64,000 bases of DNA, from assembly GCA_905339295.1 (NCBI GenBank), contig CAJPFI010000021.1, forward strand, positions 289,172 to 353,171. The letters are read 5' to 3'. Below are positions 56,872-64,000 of the stretch, piece by piece. Below the pieces are notes generated by a model. It did not search any database, was not told the origin of the DNA, and saw nothing but the letters and a program-made list of their open reading frames with translations. The stretch is from Burkholderiales bacterium (lineage in GTDB: Bacteria; Pseudomonadota; Gammaproteobacteria; Burkholderiales; Casimicrobiaceae). Position numbers and translations under genes: made by a program. Each line of letters begins with the position of its first letter. Position 1 is the first letter of the stretch.

Positions 56872-58125
56872 TCAGCCGCCGGCGGACGCCGGACCCTCCG
56901 TGCTCGCCGCCGCGGCGCCGCCCCCCGATCGCGCGGCCGACTCGATCGCGTCGCACAGGTCGAGCGTCTGGCGCGCGTTCGAGAAGTCCCGGTGATTCGC
57001 CGCGAACGCGCGCGCGGCAGCGCGCGCGGTCCCGTCGTCGAGCAAGGCGGCGAGCGCGGCACGGTAATCGAACGGCTTCGGCTGCGGAAAGGCCGCGACG
57101 CCGGCGCGCATGCGCACGACGCCGAGCGCATTGAGTCCCTGCTCGTTCTGCCGCGGCATCAGGAGCAGCGGGACGCCCGCGAGCAGCGACTGCGCGACCG
57201 TCCCGCCGCCGGCGTGGCAGACGGCGAGATCGCATTCCCGCAGCACCGAGGCGAGGTCGACCGGACCGTCCGAATAGCGGATCGACGCATCGACCACGGG
57301 CGCGGGCTTGCCCGACTCGACGTCGGGCATGAAGCAGAGCGTCCGGCATCCGCGCGCGGCCAGTGCCCGCAGCACGGCGGGAACGTCCGGGTGCGCGCCC
57401 TTGAGGTAGGCGAACACCCGCGGGCCGCCTCCCTCGGGCCACCGCGGGGCCTCTCCGCCGCCCGCGTGGAAACCGCGTCCGTGCCAGCGCTCGCCTGCGG
57501 GCAGGGCGCCCCTCGCGTAGCAGTCGAGTTCCGGCCATTCGCAGAGCAGCGAGCGGCCGCCGGCGAACAATTGCCACCCTTCCGCGAGCGGAGGCGATCC
57601 GTAGCGTTGCAGCACCCGCCCCGCGGTCCGGACGACGTGCGCTTCCGCGGCTTCGAGCCGACCGGGCGCCACGGGCTCCCACGGCCTCAGGCTCGGCAGC
57701 GGGCGGCCGATCGGAGGCATCTCGAAGCCGAGCCCGGCCGACACCGACGGTATCCGCAGCGTGCGCGCGGCCAGCAAGGCCGTCGGCGCGTAATCCGCCA
57801 CGAGCAGGTCGGCGCGGGCGCAGGCGAGCGTGTCGCGCCAGCCGCGCACCAGCGCTTCGAGCGTGTGCGCGTCGTGATAGCCGCAGCCCTGCAGGATTTC
57901 CGCGAGGCTCATCGGATCGCGGATCGGCACGCGGCCATGGAGCAGAACGGGCGCCTGCAGGCACGGATGCGGGAACTCGCGCAACATCGAGTGCGTGCCG
58001 ACGAGATCGAGCAGGGACAGCGCGACGCCGTGGCCGCGCCGCGCGAGCTCGTTCGCGAGCGGCACCAGGCGCCCGGCGTGTCCCAGCCCGGAACCCAGCT
58101 CCCACGCGAAAAGGATCTGCGCCAT
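56872..58125 (-). CDS. GT-B glycosyltransferase, UGT/MGT-like (copy 2)
   Basis: A 417-residue paralog of the preceding gene in opposite orientation. It begins QILFAWELGSGLGHAGRL and shares VADYAPTAxxAARTL, EGWQLFAGxRSLLC, YARGALPxGE, GGGPRVFAY, GCRTLC and the sugar-nucleotide site CHAGGGTVAQSLLAGVPLLLMP. The tail (about 395-417) is Ala/Gly-rich. ATG 58125 aligns with the paralog's start; a longer frame upstream is not conserved. Function unknown beyond glycosyl transfer. Confidence 0.82.
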   Translation of the reverse strand: MAQILFAWELGSGLGHAGRLVPLANELARRGHGVALSLLDLVGTHSMLREFPHPCLQAPVLLHGRVPIRDPMSLAEILQGCGYHDAHTLEALVRGWRDTLACARADLLVADYAPTALLAARTLRIPSVSAGLGFEMPPIGRPLPSLRPWEPVAPGRLEAAEAHVVRTAGRVLQRYGSPPLAEGWQLFAGGRSLLCEWPELDCYARGALPAGERWHGRGFHAGGGEAPRWPEGGGPRVFAYLKGAHPDVPAVLRALAARGCRTLCFMPDVESGKPAPVVDASIRYSDGPVDLASVLRECDLAVCHAGGGTVAQSLLAGVPLLLMPRQNEQGLNALGVVRMRAGVAAFPQPKPFDYRAALAALLDDGTARAAARAFAANHRDFSNARQTLDLCDAIESAARSGGGAAAASTEGPASAGG

Positions 58126-58329
58126 CGGATGCGGAGTGTCGTGGGGAGGCGGGACCTGTCGGCGCGACCCGTGGGCCCGTGCGAGACCCGGGAGACGGAC
58201 AAGGCCCACGCGCGAAGCGCGGCCGTAGCTTAGCCTACCGCGGGCATCCGCGACGCCGAGGGCGTGCGTTTCCCGCGGACCCCCGCCGGGCCCGGACCGC
58301 GGGGTCGCGCGAGCCCGCGAATGACGCAA

Positions 58330-58357
58330 GGGCCGGCAGCCCGAAGGCTGCCGGCCC
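58330..58357. terminator. Perfect 12-bp hairpin with CGAA loop
   Basis: GGGCCGGCAGCC and GGCTGCCGGCCC enclose CGAA, 43 bases beyond the stop of the small exported protein gene (minus strand). The stem is very stable but lacks a T-run, so a terminator or mRNA-end stabiliser is likely. Confidence 0.5.
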
Positions 58358-58400
58358 CGCGCGCTTCTCTGGGGGAGAGGAGCGATGAACCGTCGTTCGT

Positions 58401-58667
58401 TCAGCCGCGGCTGCCCGGCGTCGCGTTGTCGGCGGTGCGCTCGGTGCGTACGCCGATGACGTCGATGCGGCCGGGCAGGATCGCGACTTCGGTCGCCGCC
58501 TTCCCGACGGCGCGCGCGGCGATCGTCTCGAAGGCATCACCGGCCGCAGGGGCGATCCTCCCGGCGACGAAAGCGGCGCCACCCGGCGCGGCGAGCGTCA
58601 GCGTCACGGCGGACAGCGCGAACGCGAGGGCGAACGCGGCGATCCTGAGGGTCGTCGGGCGCTTCAT
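58401..58667 (-). CDS. Small putative exported protein
   Basis: An 88-residue protein from ATG 58667 with a Sec-like signal (basic KRPTTLR, hydrophobic core IAAFALAFALSAVTLTLAAP). The remaining 55 or so residues (FVAGRIAPAAGDAFETIAARAVGKAATEVAILPGRIDVIGVR, given in two parts by position 32-50 and 51-73) match nothing I recognise. A GTG at 58700 could add 11 residues. Lone gene between a glycosyltransferase and a fumarylacetoacetate hydrolase-type gene. Confidence 0.55.
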   Translation of the reverse strand: MKRPTTLRIAAFALAFALSAVTLTLAAPGGAAFVAGRIAPAAGDAFETIAARAVGKAATEVAILPGRIDVIGVRTERTADNATPGSRG

Positions 58668-58935
58668 GGCAGGTGCTCTCGTCGTGTCGGTCGTCGTCAC
58701 GTCGCCGCCGGCGTCATCCTCAAGCGGCCTGTTGTCGACGGTTGGATGCCGCGAGGGCGGCGTCCGGTTTCACGCTGCGGGAACTCCGCGCACCGGGGCA
58801 TCGTGTCGACGCAGCGGACTGTAGGGGGCGCCGACGGCCTCGCCAAGGCCGACGCGACGAAACGTCCCGGACCGAGGATGAACCGTACGCCGGGACGGAT
58901 GGACCGGCGCGCGGGCGGGCCGACCGGGCCGGGCG

Positions 58936-59949
58936 CTACGCCCGGCGGCGCACGCGCTGGTCGATCGCGCCGAACACCGACTGCCCGGCGGCGTCGAGCA
59001 TCTCGATGCGCACGCGGTCGCCGAAGCGCATGAACGGCGTCGACGGCTTGCCCGCGACGATCGTCTCGACGGTGCGCTGCTCCGCGATGCACGAGTAGCC
59101 GGTGCCGCCCGCCGACGCGGGACGGCCGGGCCCGCCGTCTTCCCGGTTGGACACCGTGCCCGATCCGACGATCGTGCCGGCCGCCAGGTCGCGCGTCCTG
59201 GCGACATGCGCGATCAGCCGCCCGAACGAGAACGTCATGTCGACGCCGGCGTTCGGCCTTCCGAACGGCTCGCCGTTCACGGACGTGACGAGCGGCAGGT
59301 GGACCTTCCCGTCGCGCCACGCGCCTCCCAGTTCGTCGGGCGTGATCGCGACCGGCGAGAACGCCGACGCGGGTTTCGACTGCAGGAAGCCGAATCCCTT
59401 CGCGAGCTCGGCGGGAATCAGGTTGCGCAGGCTCACGTCGTTGACGAGCATGACGAGGCGCACTTGCGCGAGCGCGTCCGCCTCGCCCGTGCCCATCGCC
59501 ACGTCGCCGGTCACCACCGCCACCTCGCCCTCGAAGTCGATCCCCCACGCCTCGTCGTCGAGCACGATGTCCTCGCACGCGCCGAGCATGTGGTCGGACG
59601 CGCCCTGGTACATCAGCGGGTCGGTCCAGAACTCCGGCGGCATCGTCGCGCCGCGCGCCCTGCGCACCAGCTCGACGTGGTTGACGTACGCCGACCCGTC
59701 GACCCACTGGTACGCGCGCGGCAGCGGCGCCATCGCCTTCCCCGCGTCGAACGCGTGCGCGTCGTGCAGCCGCCCCGCGTCGAGCTCCGCCGCGATCGCG
59801 GCGAGCGCGGGCGCGACGCGCATCCAGTCGTCGAGCGCGGCCTGCAGCGTGCGCGCGATCTCGGGCACGGCGACGCAGCGCGCGAGGTCGCGCGACACGA
59901 CGACGAGATGCCCGTCGCGCCCGCCGTCGTGAAGGGTCGCGAGTTTCAC
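58936..59949 (-). CDS. Fumarylacetoacetate hydrolase family protein
   Basis: A 337-residue FAH-fold hydrolase with a long N-terminal domain. Metal-site residues lie in GIDFEGEVAVVTGD; further core segments are LVNDVSLRNLIP and GTIVGSGTVSNRE. It may cleave fumarylacetoacetate or another acylpyruvate. The start is GTG 59949, which overlaps the cysS stop (GTGA), so the gene is translationally coupled to cysS, a functionally unrelated partner. The start sequence [21 protein letters not shown] region is typical of bacterial FAH. Confidence 0.9.
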   Translation of the reverse strand: MKLATLHDGGRDGHLVVVSRDLARCVAVPEIARTLQAALDDWMRVAPALAAIAAELDAGRLHDAHAFDAGKAMAPLPRAYQWVDGSAYVNHVELVRRARGATMPPEFWTDPLMYQGASDHMLGACEDIVLDDEAWGIDFEGEVAVVTGDVAMGTGEADALAQVRLVMLVNDVSLRNLIPAELAKGFGFLQSKPASAFSPVAITPDELGGAWRDGKVHLPLVTSVNGEPFGRPNAGVDMTFSFGRLIAHVARTRDLAAGTIVGSGTVSNREDGGPGRPASAGGTGYSCIAEQRTVETIVAGKPSTPFMRFGDRVRIEMLDAAGQSVFGAIDQRVRRRA

Positions 59950-61373
59950 GCTGGCTTCTCCTGCCTGCGCCTGAGCGCGTAGCCGTCGGCGCGGTCCTCG
60001 ATCTCCCAGCCGGCCGCGTGCAGCTCGGCGCGCAGCCGGTCCGCCTCCGCCCATTGCTTCGACATGCGCGCCGCGAAGCGCGCGTCCGCGATCGACGTCA
60101 CGGTCGCGGGCGCGTCGACCGCCTTCGGCACCCACGCCGCGAGCCCGAGGCCGAAGACCTCGTCGAAGCGCGCGAGCGTCGCGCGCCTGACCGCCGGCGC
60201 GAGGTCGCCGCGCATCGTCTCCCACGCGACCGCCAGCGCTCGCGGCAGGTTCAGGTCGTCGTTGATCTCGCCGGCGAACCGGTCGAGCAGCGCGGGATCC
60301 GGCGCCGCGCCCGCGTCGGGCAGCGCGCGGAATCCCTGCCGCATGCGCTCGAGCCCGGTCGCCGCAGCGTCGAGCGCGCCCCACGTGAAGTTGAGCTGGC
60401 TGCGGTAATGCGCCGTGAGGCACAGGTAACGGTACGCGAGCGGGTCGTAGCCCCGGTCGTCGAGCGAGGCGAGTCGAAGGAACTCACCCGCCGACTTGGC
60501 CATCTTCGCGTCGTTCGCGAGCAGGAAGTAGCCGTGCATCCAGAAGTTCGCGAGCCGACGCCGCTCGCGCGGGACCGCCGGATGGTTCGCGAGGCGCCCT
60601 TCCGTCTGCGCGATCTCGTTCGTGTGGTGGACCGGGATGTGGTCCTCGCCGCCGCAGTGGATGTCGAAGTAGTCGCCGAGGTACTTCTGCGCCATCGCCG
60701 AGCACTCGATGTGCCAGCCGGGGAAGCCGCGGCCCCACGGGGAGTCCCACTCCATCTGGCGCGCCTCGCCCGCCGGCGAGAACTTCCACAGCGCGAAGTC
60801 GGTGGCGCGCCGCTTCTCGCCCAGCCCGACGCGGTGCCCGGCCTCGAGCCCCGCGACGTCGAGCCGCGCGAGGTAGCCGTAGTCGTCGAGCTTCGACGTG
60901 TCGAAGTAAACGCCGTCGGTGGTCGTGTACGCGAAGCCGTTCCTCTCGATGTCGGCGATGAACGCGACCTGCTCGGCGATGTGGTCGGTGGCCTTGCACA
61001 GCACGGTCGGCGGCTCGATGCCGAGGCGCTTCGCGTCCTCGACGAACGCCTCGGTGTAGAACGCGGCGACCTCCCACGCGGTCTTGCCGGTGCGCCGCGC
61101 GCCCTTCTCGATCTTGTCCTCGCCCTCGTCGGCGTCGGAGACGAGGTGGCCCACGTCGGTGATGTTCATGACGTGGACCACGTCATGGCCGTTCCAGCGC
61201 AGCACGCGCTTCAGCAGGTCCTCGAACAGGAACGTGCGGAAGTTGCCGATGTGCTGGTAGTCGTAGACGGTCGGGCCGCAGGTGTACAGGCCCACCGGCC
61301 CGCCGGGCGTGAGCGGCGCGAACGGGCGCAGGCGCCGTTCCCAGGTGTCGTAGAGTTCGAGGGGTCGGGACAT
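59946..61373 (-). CDS. cysS: Cysteine--tRNA ligase
   Basis: A 475-residue class I synthetase. Zinc and active-site residues: [17 protein letters not shown] (CGP and the HIGN form of HIGH), [12 protein letters not shown] and [14 protein letters not shown]. The second signature reads KMAKSAGEF instead of the usual KMSKS-x-GN. ATG 61373 begins [10 protein letters not shown]; the open frame upstream to 62231 is a shadow across the GNAT gene. Confidence 0.95.
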   Translation of the reverse strand: MSRPLELYDTWERRLRPFAPLTPGGPVGLYTCGPTVYDYQHIGNFRTFLFEDLLKRVLRWNGHDVVHVMNITDVGHLVSDADEGEDKIEKGARRTGKTAWEVAAFYTEAFVEDAKRLGIEPPTVLCKATDHIAEQVAFIADIERNGFAYTTTDGVYFDTSKLDDYGYLARLDVAGLEAGHRVGLGEKRRATDFALWKFSPAGEARQMEWDSPWGRGFPGWHIECSAMAQKYLGDYFDIHCGGEDHIPVHHTNEIAQTEGRLANHPAVPRERRRLANFWMHGYFLLANDAKMAKSAGEFLRLASLDDRGYDPLAYRYLCLTAHYRSQLNFTWGALDAAATGLERMRQGFRALPDAGAAPDPALLDRFAGEINDDLNLPRALAVAWETMRGDLAPAVRRATLARFDEVFGLGLAAWVPKAVDAPATVTSIADARFAARMSKQWAEADRLRAELHAAGWEIEDRADGYALRRRQEKPA

Positions 61374-61481
61374 CGACGAGGAAGCCGCCGGGAACGACGC
61401 CCGGGCGGCTCGGCCCGGGGAAGCGGGTCCGGTCCCCGAGCCATGCGGGTGTGCCGGCGCGTGCGGGTCGCAAACCGAGTG

Positions 61482-61511
61482 ATGGTAGCCGCTTTCCGCC
61501 GCGCCGGGCAA
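61482..61511 (-). promoter_or_regulatory. Possible promoter of cysS
   Basis: Minus strand TTGCCC (61506-61511) and TACCAT (61482-61487), 18 bases apart, about 109 bases before the cysS ATG and just past the GNAT stop. Confidence 0.4.
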
Positions 61512-61525
61512 GCAACGCCGCGCGG

Positions 61526-62044
61526 TCAGAGCGCCTTCGCCATCACGTAGTCGTCCATCACGTATCCGCCGCCGATGTCGACGACGCACGCCGCGCGCGT
61601 CGCGTAGCCGCACGCGCGGTATGCGGCGATCGACGCCGCGTTGCCCTTGTTGACGTTGAGGATGACCGTGCGCGCGCCGTCGACGCGCGCCGCCGCCTCG
61701 ACGTGGGCGATCAGCGCCCGCCCGATGCCCCGGCCGTGCCGCGCGGGCAGCACGTAGAGCTTGTCGAGCTTCGTCGTCTCGGGCTCGTCCGGCCGGTACC
61801 ATGCCGCGAATCCGACGGCCTCGCCGCCGGCGCGGGCGATCGCGATCCCCGCCCCCGGCTCGCGCACGAACTTCGCGAGCGCCTCGTGCGCATAGCCGTG
61901 CGCGAGCATGTAGTCGATCTGGCCGGCCGAGAGGATCCCGGGGTAGTGCTCGCGCCAGATCGCGTCGGCGAGCCGGGCGACGAGCGGGATGTCGGCGTCG
62001 GTGCCAGGCGTGATCTCGAGGTCGGCTGGGGAGGCTCGCGGCAT
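61526..62044 (-). CDS. GNAT family N-acetyltransferase
   Basis: A 172-residue acetyl-CoA-dependent acyltransferase. The acetyl-CoA loop is ARHGRGIGRALI and the later NVNKGNAASIAAYRACGY is motif B. It resembles generic small-molecule or protein acetyltransferases (RimI/PhnO-like size); substrate unknown. Upstream of cysS on the same strand and divergent from the ArnT-like gene. Confidence 0.88.
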   Translation of the reverse strand: MPRASPADLEITPGTDADIPLVARLADAIWREHYPGILSAGQIDYMLAHGYAHEALAKFVREPGAGIAIARAGGEAVGFAAWYRPDEPETTKLDKLYVLPARHGRGIGRALIAHVEAAARVDGARTVILNVNKGNAASIAAYRACGYATRAACVVDIGGGYVMDDYVMAKAL

Positions 62045-62079
62045 GGCGCGGCATGGGGAGGTGCCGCGCAGAGGCTAGC

Positions 62080-63828
62080 ATGCGGCGAACGGTACAATCG
62101 CGCACGGCGCACGCAACGGACGACGCGCCATCCCCCGCATCCTTCGTGCTCGCCTCCCTGCCCCGTTCCGCCTGGGCGATCGTCATCGCGATCGTCGCGT
62201 TCGCCTGGTTCTCGGCGCTCGACCTGCGCAAGCTCCAGCATCCCGACGAGGGACGCTACGCCGAGATCGCGCGCGAGATGGCGGTGTCCGGCGACTGGCT
62301 CACGCCGCGGCTGAACGGCATCAAGTACTTCGAGAAGCCGCCGCTGCAGTACTGGGTCACTGCCGCGTCCTACCGCGTGTTCGAGATCGACCAGTGGACC
62401 GCGCGGCTCGCCCCCGCGACCGCGGGCTTCCTGACCATCGTCGCCGTGGGCCTGACCGCGGCGAGCCTCGCCGGACCGACGGCGGGCGCCTATGCCGCCC
62501 TCGTGCTCGCCGGATGCGTCTGGCACATCGGGCTCTCGCACTTCGTCACGCTCGACGCGCTGCTCTCGTTCCTGCTCGCCTGCGCGCTGTGCGCGTTCCT
62601 GCTCGCGAACCGCGAGGGACTCGCGCGGGCCGCGGTGCGCCGCTGGATGCTCGCCGCCTGGGCGTCGATCGCGCTCGCGATGCTGACGAAGGGGCTGGTC
62701 GCGATCGCGATCCCGGGCGCGACGCTCGTGCTCTACACGGTCGTCACGCGCGACGCCGGCCCGTGGCGCCGGCTCCACCTGCTGCCCGGTCTCGCGCTCT
62801 GCCTCGCGATCGCGGCGCCGTGGTTCGTGCTGGTGTCGCGCGGGAATCCCGGCTTCGCGGAATTCTTCTTCGTCCACGAGCACTTCCAGCGCTTCCTGAC
62901 CTCCGAGCACCGGCGCACCGGCGCGTGGTGGTACTTCCTGCCGATCTTCGCGGTGGGCGTGATGCCGTGGCTGTCGATCATGCCGTGGACCTGGCGCGGG
63001 AGCTGGCGCACCGGCGCCGCCGCCAACGGGTTCCGCTGGGCCGCGTTCTGTCTCGTGTGGGCGGCATTCGTGTTCGTGTTCTTCTCGATGTCCGGCTCGA
63101 AGCTCCCGTCGTACATCCTGCCGATGTTCCCGGCGCTGATGCTCGCGTTCGGCCCTGCGCTCGCCGCGATGCCCCCGCGGCGCATCGCCTGGCTCCTGTC
63201 GCCGCTCGCCATCGGCGCCGCCCTGCTGTTCGTGGCCACGCTCACGGGCTACGAGCGGCTGATCCCGCGCGTGTCCGACGCGCGCACGCCCGCCGCGTTG
63301 TTCGAGGCGTACGCGCCGTGGGCCAGGATCGGTACCGGCGTCATCGCCGCCGCCGCGCTCGCCGGCTGGTTCGTGCTGCGCCGCGGCGGCGAACGCGCGA
63401 GGACCGTCGGCCTCGCCGTGGTCGCCGTCGGGACGCTCGCGGGGTTCCAGGTCCTGTTCGTCGGCCACGACGCCTTTCGCCCGACCCGCTCGGGCTACGA
63501 TATCCTTCGCGAGGCGCAGGACGCCCGCGGAGCGCCGTTCGATCGCGCGGTCCCGTTCTACCAGGTGGGTGGCTACGACCAGACCGTGCCGTTCTACCTC
63601 GGCCGCACGACGACGCTGGTGGCGTTCCGCGACGAATTCGCGATGGGACTCGACATGGAGCCGGAGCTCGCAATCCCCGACGAGCCGACGTGGATCGCCG
63701 TCTGGGACGCACTGCCCGACGGCTACGCGCTGATGCCGGTCTCCGACCACCGGCGGCTCGCCGCGCAGGGCGTCCCGATGCACGTCGTCGCGACCGATCC
63801 CCGGCGCGTGCTCGTCGTGCGGCGCTGA
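62080..63828 (+). CDS. ArnT/PMT-like polyprenyl-phosphate-dependent glycosyltransferase
   Basis: A 582-residue inner-membrane GT-C enzyme with about 11-12 helices. The first periplasmic loop holds the family acidic pair in HPDEGRYAEIAREM, followed by YFEKPPLQYWV, and a soluble C-terminal part. It probably transfers a sugar from undecaprenyl phosphate to lipid A or a protein. A TACAAT at 62093-62098 could be a -10; if so translation may begin at GTG 62146, just before the first helix. Confidence 0.87.
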   Translation: MRRTVQSRTAHATDDAPSPASFVLASLPRSAWAIVIAIVAFAWFSALDLRKLQHPDEGRYAEIAREMAVSGDWLTPRLNGIKYFEKPPLQYWVTAASYRVFEIDQWTARLAPATAGFLTIVAVGLTAASLAGPTAGAYAALVLAGCVWHIGLSHFVTLDALLSFLLACALCAFLLANREGLARAAVRRWMLAAWASIALAMLTKGLVAIAIPGATLVLYTVVTRDAGPWRRLHLLPGLALCLAIAAPWFVLVSRGNPGFAEFFFVHEHFQRFLTSEHRRTGAWWYFLPIFAVGVMPWLSIMPWTWRGSWRTGAAANGFRWAAFCLVWAAFVFVFFSMSGSKLPSYILPMFPALMLAFGPALAAMPPRRIAWLLSPLAIGAALLFVATLTGYERLIPRVSDARTPAALFEAYAPWARIGTGVIAAAALAGWFVLRRGGERARTVGLAVVAVGTLAGFQVLFVGHDAFRPTRSGYDILREAQDARGAPFDRAVPFYQVGGYDQTVPFYLGRTTTLVAFRDEFAMGLDMEPELAIPDEPTWIAVWDALPDGYALMPVSDHRRLAAQGVPMHVVATDPRRVLVVRR

Positions 63829-63834
63829 GCCGCC

Positions 63835-63951
63835 ATGAGCGCCGCCGGGCCGCCCCAAGGCGCTCGCCCCCTCCTTCAGGAGGGGGGGCGCGAAGCCGCG
63901 CGAGCGGCAAGCCCGGGGGAGGCTTCCCGGTGAGCGCCGCCGGGCCGCCCC
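63835..63951. repeat. 95-base unit flanked by 21-base direct repeats, with internal hairpin
   Basis: The 21 bases at 63836-63856 recur exactly at 63931-63951. Between them lies a GC-rich segment with a hairpin (CCCCCTCC, TTCA, GGAGGGGG at 63867-63886). The first copy follows ATG and reads a 32-codon frame ending in the TGA of the second copy's GTGA. It looks like a small repeat inserted in a gene start, duplicating the target, or a tandem slip. Confidence 0.6.
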
Positions 63952-64000
63952 GCGTCGCACCGGCGGCCATCCCGGACGCGGCTGTCCGTTCCATGCGCGA
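63930..64000 (+). CDS. Start of a further gene (3' partial), product not identifiable
   Basis: An open frame from GTG 63930 (VSAAGPPRVAPAAIPDAAV) runs off the right edge; an in-frame ATG lies at 63993. Too short to assign. The placement after the ArnT-like gene and the duplicated start are the only evidence. Confidence 0.35.
   Translation, partial: MSAAGPPRVAPAAIPDAAVRSMR

Noticed and set aside
1..64000. Prophage, insertion sequences, defence islands or integrative elements
   Set aside because: No integrase, transposase, terminal repeats, restriction or toxin-antitoxin genes were recognised; both tRNAs have no adjacent integrase.

Overview
The window is high-GC, gene-dense chromosomal DNA of a proteobacterium, most likely a betaproteobacterium of Burkholderiales type. 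This is inferred from several local gene orders and families: pheT-ihfA-merR followed by tRNA-Pro(GGG), the tpiA-secG-tRNA-Leu-nuoA..N block, tripartite tricarboxylate (TctABC) and Liv-type transporters, a long class I PHA synthase, and many 1-4 base gene overlaps. No sequence search was run. There is no sign of prophage, insertion sequence or CRISPR array. The main accessory regions are 3.8-9.7 kb (type I secretion) and 54-58.7 kb (glycosyltransferases).

Layout: 0-2.4 kb holds the 3' part of pheT, ihfA, a MerR regulator and tRNA-Pro. 2.6-3.7 kb is a REC/HD-GYP response regulator. 3.9-9.7 kb (minus) is a compact type I secretion operon in the order RTX protein, HlyD-like adaptor, ABC exporter, with a recognisable promoter and palindrome in front of the RTX gene. 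9.8-15.0 kb (minus) is lutA-lutB-aminotransferase-lutC plus a degenerate calcium/cation antiporter-like protein. 15.0-31.1 kb (minus) is a complete 14-gene complex I operon nuoA-N preceded by tpiA, secG and tRNA-Leu(GAG), with a strong promoter upstream of tpiA.

31.1-34.4 kb (minus) encodes TctC-TctB-TctA. 34.5-35.2 kb is a heavily broken N-formylglutamate amidohydrolase pseudogene whose start overlaps the stop of a peptide ABC transporter operon (dppBCDF type, 35.2-39.3 kb, no binding protein present). A PaaK-like CoA ligase lies upstream of it. phaC (plus) and the livG-livF-livK-livH-livM operon (minus) converge at 42.9 kb. 48.0-52.2 kb holds CoA metabolism: a 5'-truncated CoA-transferase remnant, an enoyl-CoA hydratase that seems to start at CTG, then a convergent acyl-CoA synthetase/enoyl-CoA hydratase pair. 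52.3-54.2 kb is an operon of cobalamin adenosyltransferase, ECF sigma factor and RskA-like anti-sigma factor.

54.2-58.7 kb has a GT-A-like glycosyltransferase, two paralogous GT-B glycosyltransferases facing each other tail to tail, and a small exported protein. The window ends with a fumarylacetoacetate hydrolase family gene overlapping cysS, a GNAT acetyltransferase, an ArnT-like membrane glycosyltransferase, and a 95-base repeat unit duplicating the start of the next gene.

Taken together the genes describe a respiratory heterotroph that imports organic acids, branched-chain amino acids and peptides, oxidises lactate and acyl-CoAs, feeds NADH into complex I and stores carbon as PHA. I did not find a convincing wholly new system. 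The least conventional items are the RTX secretion operon with a cargo lacking any recognised enzyme domain, the aminotransferase inside lutABC, the antiporter-like protein without its ion-binding acids, the convergent glycosyltransferase paralogs and the two decayed genes.
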